Origin: Vibrio tasmaniensis
GTDB taxonomy: Bacteria; Pseudomonadota; Gammaproteobacteria; Enterobacterales; Vibrionaceae
NCBI RefSeq assembly: GCF_024347635.1
Contig: NZ_AP025510.1
Coordinates: 186,001 to 250,000, forward strand
Length of the DNA: 64,000 bases
Direction: 5' to 3'
Made by a program: the position numbers and the translations under genes. The notes under the pieces are model-generated. The model was not told the DNA's origin. It did not search any database and was given only the letters and a program-made list of their open reading frames with translations. The first letter of the stretch is position 1. The number at the start of each line of letters is the position of its first letter. Positions 55,007 through 63,768 of this stretch are shown one piece after another.

Positions 55007-55695
55007 TAATCTTCCTCTACCAATAAGTAGCCACGGCCTCGTAATGTCTTGATGCGAGATTTACCGTCACTGCGTTCTGGAATTTTTTTACGTAGGTTGG
55101 ATATGTGCATGTCTATCGCACGGTCAAACGCTGCTAGCCTTTTGCCTAATACATCTAAGCTCAATGCTTCTTTGGTGATCACTTGCCCGGGGTTTTGGAT
55201 TAGGTGACTCAGCAAAGCGAACTCTGTGGTGGTGAGATCGATAAGCTGGCCATTACAATACGCTTCTTGCTTACCCGGGAAAACTTCAATGTCTTGATAT
55301 TGAATCTTATCACTGGCCGTTTTAGGTGTGGTGTTGCTCTGCGTTCTACGTAAGATGGCACGAATACGAGCAAGCAACTCTCGGTCACTGAAAGGCTTAG
55401 GTAAGTAATCATCCGCGCCAAGTTCAAGGCCGATAACACGGTCGATCTCTTCACCTTTAGCTGTCAGCATCAGTACTGGTGTTTCCCAATTTTCTCTCAG
55501 TTTCTTTAGTGTTTCCATACCGTTAAGGCGTGGCATCATCACGTCTAAAAGAATCAAATCTATCTCATCATTGATAGTTTCCAGCCCCGCATAGCCGTCG
55601 TTAGCTTCGGAAACTGTGAATCCCTCAAAGCTCAGTATGTCTTTAAGTAAGCCGGTTAGCTCGGTGTCGTCATCAATAAGAAGAATGTTCGCCAT
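55006..55695 (-). CDS. cpxR: Envelope-stress response regulator CpxR
   Basis: A 229-residue OmpR-family regulator: receiver with LIDDDTEL, phospho-acceptor Asp in LILLDVMMPRLNG and LPKPFSDREL, then a winged HTH with TTTEFALLSHLIQNPGQV and KSRIKTLRGRGYLLV. It is divergent from cpxP with a CpxR box between, which implies autoregulation. Confidence 0.96.
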   Translation of the reverse strand: MANILLIDDDTELTGLLKDILSFEGFTVSEANDGYAGLETINDEIDLILLDVMMPRLNGMETLKKLRENWETPVLMLTAKGEEIDRVIGLELGADDYLPKPFSDRELLARIRAILRRTQSNTTPKTASDKIQYQDIEVFPGKQEAYCNGQLIDLTTTEFALLSHLIQNPGQVITKEALSLDVLGKRLAAFDRAIDMHISNLRKKIPERSDGKSRIKTLRGRGYLLVEED

Positions 55696-55757
55696 TGGGA
55701 AGCCTTAATCATTTAGTTAGGTTAATAATACTGCTAATTATTCGTCAACTTTCACTC

Positions 55758-55772
55758 TTTACGATTCTTTAC
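55758..55772 (-). promoter_or_regulatory. CpxR box between cpxR and cpxP
   Basis: TTTACGATTCTTTAC is GTAAA-N5-GTAAA on the minus strand, the classical CpxR direct repeat. A further TTTAC half site is at 55789-55793. Confidence 0.82.
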
Positions 55773-55872
55773 GCTTTCTAAACGTCACTTTACGAGGGAA
55801 AGACTAATCTATATCTAAGCGCTGAAAACAAACGCAACACATGACTGATTATACCGAATTGAGGCAACAATT

Positions 55873-56382
55873 ATGAAAATGACTAAGAAACTTGTACTAG
55901 CAGCTGCGGCACTTCCACTAATGTTTGGTACAGCAAGCGCGTTCGCATATGGCGGCGGTGATAAAGGCGACCATAAAGGCATGCACGGTAAATGTGGTGG
56001 CTTCGATAAGAAAGTGATGCGTCAACTAGACCTAACTGATGCACAAAAAACAGAATTGAAAGAAATGCGCGAAGCGAATCGTGCAGAGATGAAAGAAAAA
56101 CACGCTGGCAACAAAGCCGACAAAATGGCAAAAATGAAAGCGCACCAAGAGAAAGTTCAAGCATTGGTATTGGCTGACAACTTCGATGAAGCAGCAGCAA
56201 ACGACCTAGCAAGCCAAATGGTTGAGAAGCAAACTGAGCGTCGCGTAGCAATGCTTAAGAAACAACACCAAATGATGAGCGTACTAACGGCTGAGCAAAA
56301 GACTCAACTGAAAGAAATCCAGCAAGAGCGCATGACTAAGTGTGCTGAAAAAATGGAAAAACGCATGAACAAAGACAAGTAA
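55873..56382 (+). CDS. cpxP: CpxP/Spy-family periplasmic chaperone
   Basis: A 169-residue helical protein with a signal peptide (about 1-25, ASAFA). It has two LTxxQ-type motifs, LTDAQKTELKEM and LTAEQKTQLKEI, and is rich in Lys, Met and Glu. Position divergent from cpxRA and before fieF is that of cpxP. It should inhibit CpxA and act on misfolded envelope proteins. Spy is the alternative, but context favours CpxP. Confidence 0.9.
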   Translation: MKMTKKLVLAAAALPLMFGTASAFAYGGGDKGDHKGMHGKCGGFDKKVMRQLDLTDAQKTELKEMREANRAEMKEKHAGNKADKMAKMKAHQEKVQALVLADNFDEAAANDLASQMVEKQTERRVAMLKKQHQMMSVLTAEQKTQLKEIQQERMTKCAEKMEKRMNKDK

Positions 56383-56426
56383 TTCATGGCTTGAGAAAGT
56401 CGGATTGAATGAAAGTGTTTAGAAAG

Positions 56427-56450
56427 AAGCGGCCGCGTGCCGCTTTTTTT
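56427..56450 (+). terminator. Terminator after cpxP
   Basis: AAGCGGC and GCCGCTT arms around CGCGT with seven T. E. coli cpxP makes the 3'-derived small RNA CpxQ; the 3' UTR here could do likewise, but I see no proof. Confidence 0.88.
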
Positions 56451-56546
56451 GATCCCTAGAAATGAATGTTTTACATCCTAGCTGTCATATTCAATTGATT
56501 GTTTGCAGGTTATACTTTGTGCTATCAGTCACTTTATAGCCAATTT

Positions 56547-57455
56547 ATGAAACAAGAATACGCACGTTTAGTTACGCTCGCCGCTTGGGCTGCCACCATC
56601 ATTGCTTCCATATTATTGGTTGTGAAGGTTGCGGCGTGGTGGGTGACAGGCTCCGTCAGTTTATTAGCTTCTGTTGTTGACTCGTTGTTGGATATCGCCG
56701 CTTCTGTCGTCAACCTTGTCGTAGTTCGTTACTCTCTGCAGCCAGCGGATAAAGAACATACCTTTGGTCATGGTAAGGCCGAATCTCTTGCTGCATTAGC
56801 ACAAGCGATGTTTATTTCTGGTTCCGCTTGTTTCCTTATTCTTAACGGTATTGAACGTTTCTTCCGACCGCATGAGCTGAACTCTCCTGAAATTGGTATT
56901 TATGTCAGTTTATTCGCAATGGTCATGACCTTCGGTTTAGTTCGATTCCAAAAACACGTTGTGAGCAAAACGGGCAGCCAAGCGATTGCGGCTGACTCAC
57001 TGCACTATCAATCTGACCTTTATATGAATGCGGCTATCATGCTGGCGCTAGCACTGAGCTGGTTTGGTATCGGTCAAGCAGACTCGGTATTCGCGATTGG
57101 TATCGGCATCTACATTCTTTACAGTGCTTACCAAATGGCGATGGAAGCGGTGCAATCTCTACTTGATCACAAGCTACCCGATGAAGAGCTCAAGCAAATT
57201 AAAGAGGCATCGTTGAGTGTGGAAGGGGTACTTGGCGTACATCAATTAAGAACGCGCCGTTCAGGTCCTGTGCGGTTCATTCAATTGCATTTAGAACTCG
57301 AAGACAATATCCCACTGATTGAAGCTCATCGCATTTCTGACGAAGTAGAGGATAAGCTTATCTCCGTTTTCCCTGATGCTGATGTATTAATTCATCAAGA
57401 TCCGTATTCGGTGGTATTTGGACCAGAGAAACAACAGAAATTTCACTCATGGTAA
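56547..57455 (+). CDS. fieF: Cation-efflux pump FieF
   Basis: A 302-residue cation-diffusion-facilitator exporter of Fe2+ and Zn2+. Six membrane segments are visible, with DxxxD sites in [15 protein letters not shown] and [14 protein letters not shown], the [14 protein letters not shown] loop and the C-terminal cytoplasmic [17 protein letters not shown] domain. I start at ATG 56547 (MKQEYARLV) as in E. coli; the frame is open to 56499. The cpxP-fieF-pfkA order is conserved. Confidence 0.95.
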   Translation: MKQEYARLVTLAAWAATIIASILLVVKVAAWWVTGSVSLLASVVDSLLDIAASVVNLVVVRYSLQPADKEHTFGHGKAESLAALAQAMFISGSACFLILNGIERFFRPHELNSPEIGIYVSLFAMVMTFGLVRFQKHVVSKTGSQAIAADSLHYQSDLYMNAAIMLALALSWFGIGQADSVFAIGIGIYILYSAYQMAMEAVQSLLDHKLPDEELKQIKEASLSVEGVLGVHQLRTRRSGPVRFIQLHLELEDNIPLIEAHRISDEVEDKLISVFPDADVLIHQDPYSVVFGPEKQQKFHSW

Positions 57456-57563
57456 CGTGTCTAAAAATTAGGCAGTAAATGGCAAGCGAGTGGCTTTTGA
57501 ACTAAAGTGAGTAAAAATTACTGACTCTTCGGTGATTCAAAAAACACCTTAGTAACAATTAAT

Positions 57564-57585
57564 GTTGATTCTGATGTGAATCAAC
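57564..57585. promoter_or_regulatory. Inverted repeat upstream of pfkA
   Basis: GTTGATTC and GAATCAAC around TGATGT in the 316-bp fieF-pfkA gap. The right half contains TGAATC, the conserved half of Cra (FruR) sites, but the full Cra consensus is not matched. Nothing else stands out in the gap. Confidence 0.35.
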
Positions 57586-57771
57586 AAAGTTATTGAGTAA
57601 AACTGTAATACTCTTACAGAAGTAGAAATGTTACATAATTTTACGTGATTTAAGTGCTATTCCTGTTGAGGAAATGTAACATAACGTACAAATATAGATT
57701 TAAAATCTTGTTGATATACAATCAGCAAGAACAAGAATTGAATAATAGATTCCCAAAAATCGAGGGTGAGC

Positions 57772-58734
57772 ATGATTAAGAAGATCGGTGTTTTGACCAG
57801 TGGTGGTGACGCTCCAGGTATGAACGCAGCAGTTCGCGGTGTAGTTCGTACTGCGCTATCAGTTGGCATTGAAGTTTACGGTATTTACGACGGCTACCAA
57901 GGCCTTGTGGAAGACCGTATCGAGAAGCTTGACCGTTCAAGCGTATCTGATGTGATCAACCGTGGTGGTACTTTCTTAGGTTCTGCACGTTTCCCTGAGT
58001 TCAAAGACGTTGCTGTTCGCGAGAAAGGCATCGAGAACCTTAAGAAGCACGGTATCGAAGCACTTGTTGTTATCGGTGGTGACGGTTCTTACATGGGTGC
58101 TAAGAAACTGACTGAGATGGGTTACCCATGTATCGGTCTTCCTGGCACAATCGATAATGATATCGCGGGTACTGATTACACTATCGGTTACCTAACTGCG
58201 CTTAACACTGTTATCGATTCAATCGACCGTCTACGTGATACGTCTTCTTCTCACCAACGTATTTCTATTGTTGAAATCATGGGCCGTCACTGTGGTGACC
58301 TTACGCTTATGTCAGCAATCGCGGGTGGTTGTGAGTACATCATTACACCTGAGACTGGCCTAGATAAAGATCAGCTAATCAGCAATATCCAAGATGGTAT
58401 TGCGAAAGGCAAGAAGCACGCAATTATTGCTCTAACTGAGCTAATGATGGACGCGAACGAATTGGCTAAAGAGATTGAAACGGCAACAGGTCGTGAGACT
58501 CGCGCAACCGTTCTTGGTCACATTCAACGTGGTGGTCGTCCTACTGCATTTGACCGTGTATTAGCTTCTCGTATGGGCAACTACGCGGTTCACCTTCTTC
58601 AAGAAGGTCAAGGTGGTCGTTGTGTTGGTATCGAGAAAGAAGCTCTTGTTCACCACGATATCATCGACTGTATCGAGAACATGCAGAACCCAGACCGTTC
58701 TGAGTTGTTCCGCGTTGCAGAAGAGTTGTTCTAA
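57772..58734 (+). CDS. pfkA: 6-phosphofructokinase
   Basis: A 320-residue ATP-dependent enzyme that commits fructose 6-phosphate to glycolysis. [27 protein letters not shown], the catalytic [12 protein letters not shown] and MGRHCGDL are present. I take ATG 57772 (320 residues, as in E. coli) over GTG 57766. A terminator follows 29 bases later. Confidence 0.97.
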   Translation: MIKKIGVLTSGGDAPGMNAAVRGVVRTALSVGIEVYGIYDGYQGLVEDRIEKLDRSSVSDVINRGGTFLGSARFPEFKDVAVREKGIENLKKHGIEALVVIGGDGSYMGAKKLTEMGYPCIGLPGTIDNDIAGTDYTIGYLTALNTVIDSIDRLRDTSSSHQRISIVEIMGRHCGDLTLMSAIAGGCEYIITPETGLDKDQLISNIQDGIAKGKKHAIIALTELMMDANELAKEIETATGRETRATVLGHIQRGGRPTAFDRVLASRMGNYAVHLLQEGQGGRCVGIEKEALVHHDIIDCIENMQNPDRSELFRVAEELF

Positions 58735-58763
58735 GCCACGTTTAGCGTTCGCTTAAAAATATT

Positions 58764-58794
58764 AAAAACCGCTGATTTATCAGCGGTTTTTTTG
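58764..58794 (+). terminator. Terminator after pfkA
   Basis: AAAACCGCTGAT and ATCAGCGGTTTT arms with a run of seven T. Confidence 0.92.
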
Positions 58795-58836
58795 TGCCTG
58801 TCGTTTGAGTTTTCACAAACGGCAGGCACAAAAAAG
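58787..58836 (-). terminator. Terminator after tpiA
   Basis: TGTGCCTG-CGTTTG and CAAACG-CAGGCACA arms around an 8-base loop, with a T run on the minus strand. It overlaps the pfkA terminator tail. A third small stem (AAAGG-CAAC/GTTG-CCTTT) lies at 58831-58857. Confidence 0.82.
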
Positions 58837-58883
58837 GCCAACCTAAGTTGACCTTTCATTTAATCTAAACGGTGAAGTTTAAA

Positions 58884-59654
58884 TTAAGCTTTTGCTTCAG
58901 CTGCTGCTTTAGCGATAGCTGCGAAGCTTTTCGCGTCAAGTGCTGCGCCGCCAACTAGAGCACCGTCGATGTCTGGTTGTGCGAAGTAAGCTGCTGCGTT
59001 TTCTGGCTTAACAGAACCGCCGTATTGGATAACAACTTTCTTAGCAACGTCTTCAGATTTCTCAGCGATGTGTGCACGGATTTGAGCGTGGATGCGTTGT
59101 GCATCTTCAGCTGTAGCTGCTTTACCAGTACCGATAGCCCAGATTGGTTCGTAAGCGATGATAGCGCCTTCAAGAGCTTCAACACCTTGAGTGTTGATAA
59201 CAGCGTCAAGTTGACGAGCACATACAGCAACAGTTTCGCCTGCTTCGTTTTGTGCTTCAGATTCACCGATACAAAGAACTGGAGTTAGGCCGTTCTCTTT
59301 TAGGAATGCGAATTTCTTAGCAACGAATTCGTCAGACTCAGCGTGGTATTCACGACGCTCAGAGTGACCGATGATGATGTGAGATGCGCCGAACTCTTTA
59401 AGCATTGCTGGAGACATGTCGCCAGTGAATGCACCGCTGTTGTTTAGGTCAGAGTTTTGAGCACCTAGAATGATAGCGCTGCCCGCTTCAGTAAGCGTAC
59501 GCTCAGCAAGATCAACGAAAAGTGCTGGTGGAGCAACTGCTACGTCTACGCCTGTTACGCCTTCAAGTTCAGCGTTAAGACCGTTTAGTAGATCAACAAC
59601 CATTTCTTTGCTGCCGTTTAGTTTCCAGTTACCCATAACTACAGGATGACGCAT
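58884..59654 (-). CDS. tpiA: Triosephosphate isomerase
   Basis: A 256-residue TIM-barrel enzyme. The catalytic Lys is in NWKLNG, the His in [10 protein letters not shown], and the Glu in [14 protein letters not shown], with the [11 protein letters not shown] phosphate loop. It is convergent with pfkA. Confidence 0.97.
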   Translation of the reverse strand: MRHPVVMGNWKLNGSKEMVVDLLNGLNAELEGVTGVDVAVAPPALFVDLAERTLTEAGSAIILGAQNSDLNNSGAFTGDMSPAMLKEFGASHIIIGHSERREYHAESDEFVAKKFAFLKENGLTPVLCIGESEAQNEAGETVAVCARQLDAVINTQGVEALEGAIIAYEPIWAIGTGKAATAEDAQRIHAQIRAHIAEKSEDVAKKVVIQYGGSVKPENAAAYFAQPDIDGALVGGAALDAKSFAAIAKAAAEAKA

Positions 59655-59740
59655 AGGAATATCTCCAAAGTATTTAAATAAATCGAATGTAAAAAAGTAA
59701 ACTTTATTACGAAATAATATAACAGAATAATATCAACAGA

Positions 59741-59758
59741 TCATGACTGTGGTCATGA
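59741..59758. promoter_or_regulatory. Palindrome in the tpiA / CHMI-like divergent gap
   Basis: TCATGAC and GTCATGA around TGTG, 87 bp upstream of tpiA and 146 bp upstream of the divergent gene. It has the form of a dimer operator; the regulator is unknown. Confidence 0.4.
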
Positions 59759-59903
59759 CTTTCTTGGATCTTACTCAATGGTCAGAGTAGATTTTGAGCA
59801 AATATCAGTGATCCGGCAGACAGAATAATAGCTAACTTCTCGGATTTTTCATCGTTAGTTGCTATTAAGGGACAAACGATTGCGTTAACAATAGGAAGTA
59901 ATA

Positions 59904-60251
59904 ATGCCGAATCTAGTTCTAGAGTACTCAAATTCAGTGGATGAGCGAGTGAATATCCAAGGTTTACTGGAAGACCTTCATCAAGTTACATTAAACTGTG
60001 GTTTGTTTGATGTACCTTCTGTGAAGTCTCGTTCACTGCGCTGTCATAACTGGTTGGTCGGTGATGAAGAGGACAATGTGGATTTTGTTCATATTAGCTT
60101 CGAGTTACTTTCTGGACGTACTGAAGAACAGAAAAGAGAATTGTCGCGTTTGTTAATGCAAACCTTACAAGAACAGGCAAGCCATATCCGTAGCCTAACG
60201 GTCAACATACGGGATATGGATAAAAGTTGCTTTCAGAAAGTGATTAACTAG
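59904..60251 (+). CDS. CHMI-family tautomerase-like protein
   Basis: A 115-residue protein of the 5-carboxymethyl-2-hydroxymuconate isomerase family. Pro2 directly after the initiator Met is the catalytic base in this superfamily (MPNLVLEYSNSV), and Arg residues near 43-46 match substrate-binding positions. No homoprotocatechuate pathway genes are nearby, so the physiological substrate is unknown. It has its own upstream AGGAAG. Confidence 0.82.
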   Translation: MPNLVLEYSNSVDERVNIQGLLEDLHQVTLNCGLFDVPSVKSRSLRCHNWLVGDEEDNVDFVHISFELLSGRTEEQKRELSRLLMQTLQEQASHIRSLTVNIRDMDKSCFQKVIN

Positions 60252-60338
60252 CTAAAAATAATCAACTAACTAAAAGTGATTCACTAACTATTTGCTGCTA
60301 ACTTTTTGGTAGCGTATTAACTTTTTGAGTGTTTTAAG

Positions 60339-60767
60339 ATGTCGATGAAAGATTTACTGCTCTCTTTCAAAGGGAGAATTGGTCGTAAGACTTACTGGAT
60401 TTGGAATATTTTCTACTATGTAGCGATTACTGGTTTTGCTTCTGGTATCTCTGTGTTGTTCCCTGCTTACTCTTACATTCTGCTGCCAGTCTTCCTATTG
60501 TTGCTAGTGATCCCAGATCTTGCGGTCACCGCTAAGCGCTGGCACGACCGCAACAAGTCGAACTATTGGTTACTGTTGAATGTGCCGCTAGTGCTAGGTC
60601 GTTTGGCTTCGCCAATGGCCGCGACTACCACAGAGCCGGTATCACCAATCCATATGGCAGCCACCGTTGCGGCGTTAGTGTGTGGTTTATGGATTTTGAT
60701 TGAGTGTGGTTTGTTGAAAGGCACAGAAGGCCGTAATGACTATGGCGAAGATCCATGTAAATATTAA
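60339..60767 (+). CDS. DUF805 membrane protein
   Basis: 142 residues with about four membrane segments. The N-terminal LLLSFKGRIGRKTYWIWN and AVTAKRWHDRNKS, and the C-terminal EGRNDYGEDP, are hallmarks of DUF805. Function unknown. Confidence 0.88.
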   Translation: MSMKDLLLSFKGRIGRKTYWIWNIFYYVAITGFASGISVLFPAYSYILLPVFLLLLVIPDLAVTAKRWHDRNKSNYWLLLNVPLVLGRLASPMAATTTEPVSPIHMAATVAALVCGLWILIECGLLKGTEGRNDYGEDPCKY

Positions 60768-60781
60768 CAATAAATAGATAA

Positions 60782-60807
60782 GAGGGAGCATCGCGCTCCC
60801 TTTTTTC
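60782..60807 (+). terminator. Terminator after the DUF805 gene
   Basis: AGGGAGC and GCTCCCT arms around ATCGC, with six T following. Confidence 0.85.
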
Positions 60808-60827
60808 TTTTTAATACTTTTGCACTT

Positions 60828-61175
60828 TTAATACATTTTAGGTTCTGTATTCGGCCTAAAAGGAACTACATTTTCCGGTTTAGATTCTTCAAAACTACAG
60901 CGACCTTCGAGTGCATCTTGGAATTTACAGAACTGACAACGAAGCTCTTGCATGAGCACGACATTAACATGATGTGGGTTTTTACAGCGACCGACCACCA
61001 AATCGATGTGACTTTGCTGAGCGCGCAGCCTGTCTTGCATGGTTTCTGAGGCCGAACAAATCATCTGCTCGCACATGTCGTGTTTGAATTGATTGAATGC
61101 TTTAGGATCGCTTTTTGCGAGTTGGACCAGTTCATCAAACGGGGGCAGATTTTGATCTGGCTGTGGCTGTGCCAT
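60828..61175 (-). CDS. DUF3135 family protein
   Basis: A 115-residue soluble protein of unknown function found in vibrios and relatives. The FDELVQLAKSDPKAFNQFKHD opening matches DUF3135. It has five Cys, among them CQFCKF. I start at ATG 61175 behind GGAAGGA; the frame extends eight residues upstream. Confidence 0.78.
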   Translation of the reverse strand: MAQPQPDQNLPPFDELVQLAKSDPKAFNQFKHDMCEQMICSASETMQDRLRAQQSHIDLVVGRCKNPHHVNVVLMQELRCQFCKFQDALEGRCSFEESKPENVVPFRPNTEPKMY

Positions 61176-61311
61176 GATTCCTTCCTTAGCATTAAGCATG
61201 TTTCATATACTTTAAGCTTAAGAAAGAAACCTGTACAAATTTTAATCTATCGTCATTTTCTCAACATTGAGACGGAATCGGTGGGTTAGTACTAGCTCTT
61301 AGCGCTTGGTA

Positions 61312-61938
61312 TTACGATAAAGGCGTGGGCGTTAAGGTATAAGTACAGCGTCTTTCGCCGGCAATAATGTGTTCAGTGCGGCTTACATGGCACTCATTTT
61401 TGAGCAGCTCAGTGAAAACATTGAGCTCAGATTGGCATAGGCTAGGGCAACGAGTTGCTGCTTTGCAGATGGGGCAGTGGTTCTCAATTAAGATGTAGTG
61501 CTCATCATGTTCTTGAAGTTCGGCCATGTAGCCTTCATCTTCACGAAGTTGGGTGAGTTTTTCAAGCTTACTCATGAGTGAATCACAACCAGACAGTGCA
61601 GATTGATACTGCTTAAGGGTGTGTTGTTCACGCTCGGCAGCAACCTTAGCCAACCCTTCTTTACCAAACAGATTTTCTACAGCATCAATTACTTGAATAG
61701 TGAGTTCACCGTGTCGGTCTGAAAATTGGCTGTGGCCTTGTTGAGTTAAGGACCAATGGCGAGTCGGACGACCCACTTTTACTTTCACATCATGAAACGC
61801 AAGAGTACCGTCATCTTCCAGACTTTGCAGATGTTGCCTTGCACCCATTGTCGTCATGCCAAATTCTTCTGACAGTTGTTTCGCGGTTACCGCGCCTTGA
61901 CGCTTAATGGTCTGTAAGATTTTGTCGCTTGTTTTCAT
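61312..61938 (-). CDS. HTH regulator with C-terminal Cys cluster (SufR/COG2345-like)
   Basis: 208 residues: an N-terminal winged HTH (about 1-70, QGAVTAKQLSEEFGMTTMGARQ and VGRPTRHWSLT), a helical middle, and a C-terminal region with HCPICKAATRCPSLC and later ECHV and RRCTY. The GRPxxxW segment and Cys layout resemble SufR-like regulators that hold an Fe-S cluster, so iron-sulfur or redox sensing is inferred. Targets are unknown. Confidence 0.8.
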   Translation of the reverse strand: MKTSDKILQTIKRQGAVTAKQLSEEFGMTTMGARQHLQSLEDDGTLAFHDVKVKVGRPTRHWSLTQQGHSQFSDRHGELTIQVIDAVENLFGKEGLAKVAAEREQHTLKQYQSALSGCDSLMSKLEKLTQLREDEGYMAELQEHDEHYILIENHCPICKAATRCPSLCQSELNVFTELLKNECHVSRTEHIIAGERRCTYTLTPTPLS

Positions 61939-62043
61939 ACTATCTCTGCCTCATGAACTTTACCATTATGAGGCAAGGTATTTATAAAGCAAACCATTTA
62001 CTATGAGGCCGGTGAAATGCACAGATTATTGATGGCCAATAAA

Positions 62044-62072
62044 ACAAAAGGCTGATACTTGGTATCAGCCTT
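62044..62072 (-). terminator. Terminator after glpX
   Basis: AAGGCTGATAC and GTATCAGCCTT arms around TTG, with TTTTGTTTT following on the minus strand. Confidence 0.9.
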
Positions 62073-62100
62073 CGTGCGTTTTGTTGAACCTAGTTTTGGT

Positions 62101-63108
62101 TTACAGGATGTGACCGATTACTTCTGGGTCTTTACGCTCTAGGTAGTGGATAGATTTGATGCGGCGAATCGTACGACAGCGACCACGGATAAGCAGTGTT
62201 TCTGTGGTTGCGATATTGCCTGTGCGAGTGATGCCTTCTAGAAGGTCACCCTTAGTAATACCCGTTGCTGAAAACACAACATTATCGCTGCGTGCCATGT
62301 CTTCCATCTTCAGTACGATGCCCGCCGTTACGCCCATTTCTGCACAACGTTCTAGTTCAAGCTCACCGTGCTTGCGGTTCTCTTCTGTATCGCCTTTTAC
62401 TTCATGACGAGGAAGAAGACGAGCGTGCATGTCACCGTCGAGTGCGCGAATGACAGCAGCAGAAACGACACCTTCAGGCGCGCCGCCGATGCAGTACATT
62501 ACGTCTACTTCGCTATCTGGCATACATGTTAAGATAGAAGCTGCAACATCACCGTCTGGCACAGCAAATACACGAACGCCCATGGCTTGCATGTCAGCGA
62601 TGATTTGATCGTGACGAGGCTTAGCCAATGTGGTTACTACTAGAGTATCGAGTGTTTTACCTAGTGCTTTAGCGATGTTTTCTAGGTTTTCTGTTAGTGG
62701 CAGTTCTAGGTCAATCACGCCTTTAGCGCCAGGGCCTACAACCAACTTTTCCATGTACATATCAGGCGCTTTAAGGAAGCTGCCTTTTTCGCCTGCAGCC
62801 AATACCGCCAATGCATTTGATTGACCCATTGCTGTCATGCGTGTCCCTTCAATTGGGTCTACGGCTATGTCGACAGCGTCGCCGCCCACACCTACGTTTT
62901 CGCCGATGTATAGCATAGGTGCATCATCGATTTCACCTTCGCCGATAACGATCTCACCGCTAATTTCGGTTTTGTTTAGTAGGCTACGCATTACTTCTAC
63001 AGCAGCGCCATCTGCAGCGTTTTTATCGCCACGACCAAGCCACTTGTAACCAGCTAGTGCTGCACCTTCTGTGACACGAGAGAATGACATTGCTAAATCG
63101 CGTTTCAT
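62101..63108 (-). CDS. glpX: Class II fructose-1,6-bisphosphatase
   Basis: A 335-residue gluconeogenic phosphatase. GEGEIDDAPMLYIGE, the metal site DPIEGTRMTAMGQ, and the GGAPEGVVSAA loop are typical. In vibrios and E. coli glpX is close to zapB-rraA, as here. The 324-bp gap to zapB holds no other feature I can name. Confidence 0.96.
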   Translation of the reverse strand: MKRDLAMSFSRVTEGAALAGYKWLGRGDKNAADGAAVEVMRSLLNKTEISGEIVIGEGEIDDAPMLYIGENVGVGGDAVDIAVDPIEGTRMTAMGQSNALAVLAAGEKGSFLKAPDMYMEKLVVGPGAKGVIDLELPLTENLENIAKALGKTLDTLVVTTLAKPRHDQIIADMQAMGVRVFAVPDGDVAASILTCMPDSEVDVMYCIGGAPEGVVSAAVIRALDGDMHARLLPRHEVKGDTEENRKHGELELERCAEMGVTAGIVLKMEDMARSDNVVFSATGITKGDLLEGITRTGNIATTETLLIRGRCRTIRRIKSIHYLERKDPEVIGHIL

Positions 63109-63432
63109 GCGGACTCCAAAATTATCAAAGGGGGAATAGAAATTTCGCGGCGAATTTTATCATATCCCAAAGGAAACGTTTGCCTTTTTGTTTTTTGGAG
63201 ATTGCTCTCGATCAATTCGCAGTGGAAAACAGTTATTATTCATCAAAATAATCGGTTTGCCGTCGTGGTGGTAATCGTTCACGTCAATATTCGGTAAAAA
63301 GCGCTGTTTTTTTCATCGAATGGCGCAAAATATCGAATATATTGAGTGTTTATCCTTGCTCTGCTGAGTAGAATGGGGAAATAAGTGGAGTGAACCTTCA
63401 CCATCAAACGGATAACTTAAAGGTAGGCCAGA

Positions 63433-63675
63433 ATGTCTTTTGAAGTACTAGAGCAGCTAGAAGCAAAAATTCAAACAGCAGTAGATACAATTGCACTTCT
63501 TCAAATGGAAGTGGAAGAGCTTAAAGAAGAGAAACAAGCACTAGCAACAGAAGCTGGTGAGCTTAAAGCAAGCCGTCACGAGCTAGAGCAAAAAACTCAG
63601 CAAATGCAGGAAGAGCATTCAGCATGGCAAGATCGCATCCGTAACCTTCTTGGTAAAATGGATGACGTAGAGTAA
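63433..63675 (+). CDS. zapB: Cell division factor ZapB
   Basis: An 80-residue, almost entirely coiled-coil protein (MSFEVLEQLEAKIQTAVDTI, then heptads to residue 75) that supports Z-ring assembly with ZapA. AAGGTAGGC lies upstream of the ATG. Position next to rraA is conserved. Confidence 0.95.
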   Translation: MSFEVLEQLEAKIQTAVDTIALLQMEVEELKEEKQALATEAGELKASRHELEQKTQQMQEEHSAWQDRIRNLLGKMDDVE

Positions 63676-63691
63676 TCTACTCTTCAGATTT

Positions 63692-63725
63692 AAAAAACGC
63701 CCGCTACTGAGTAGCGGGCGTTTTC
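63692..63725. terminator. Bidirectional terminator between zapB and rraA
   Basis: CGCCCGCTAC and GTAGCGGGCG arms around TGA with A and T runs on both sides. Confidence 0.92.
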
Positions 63726-63768
63726 GTTTGTGTTCTTTGGCTTGTTTTATTATTTGAAGCTGAGTGAG

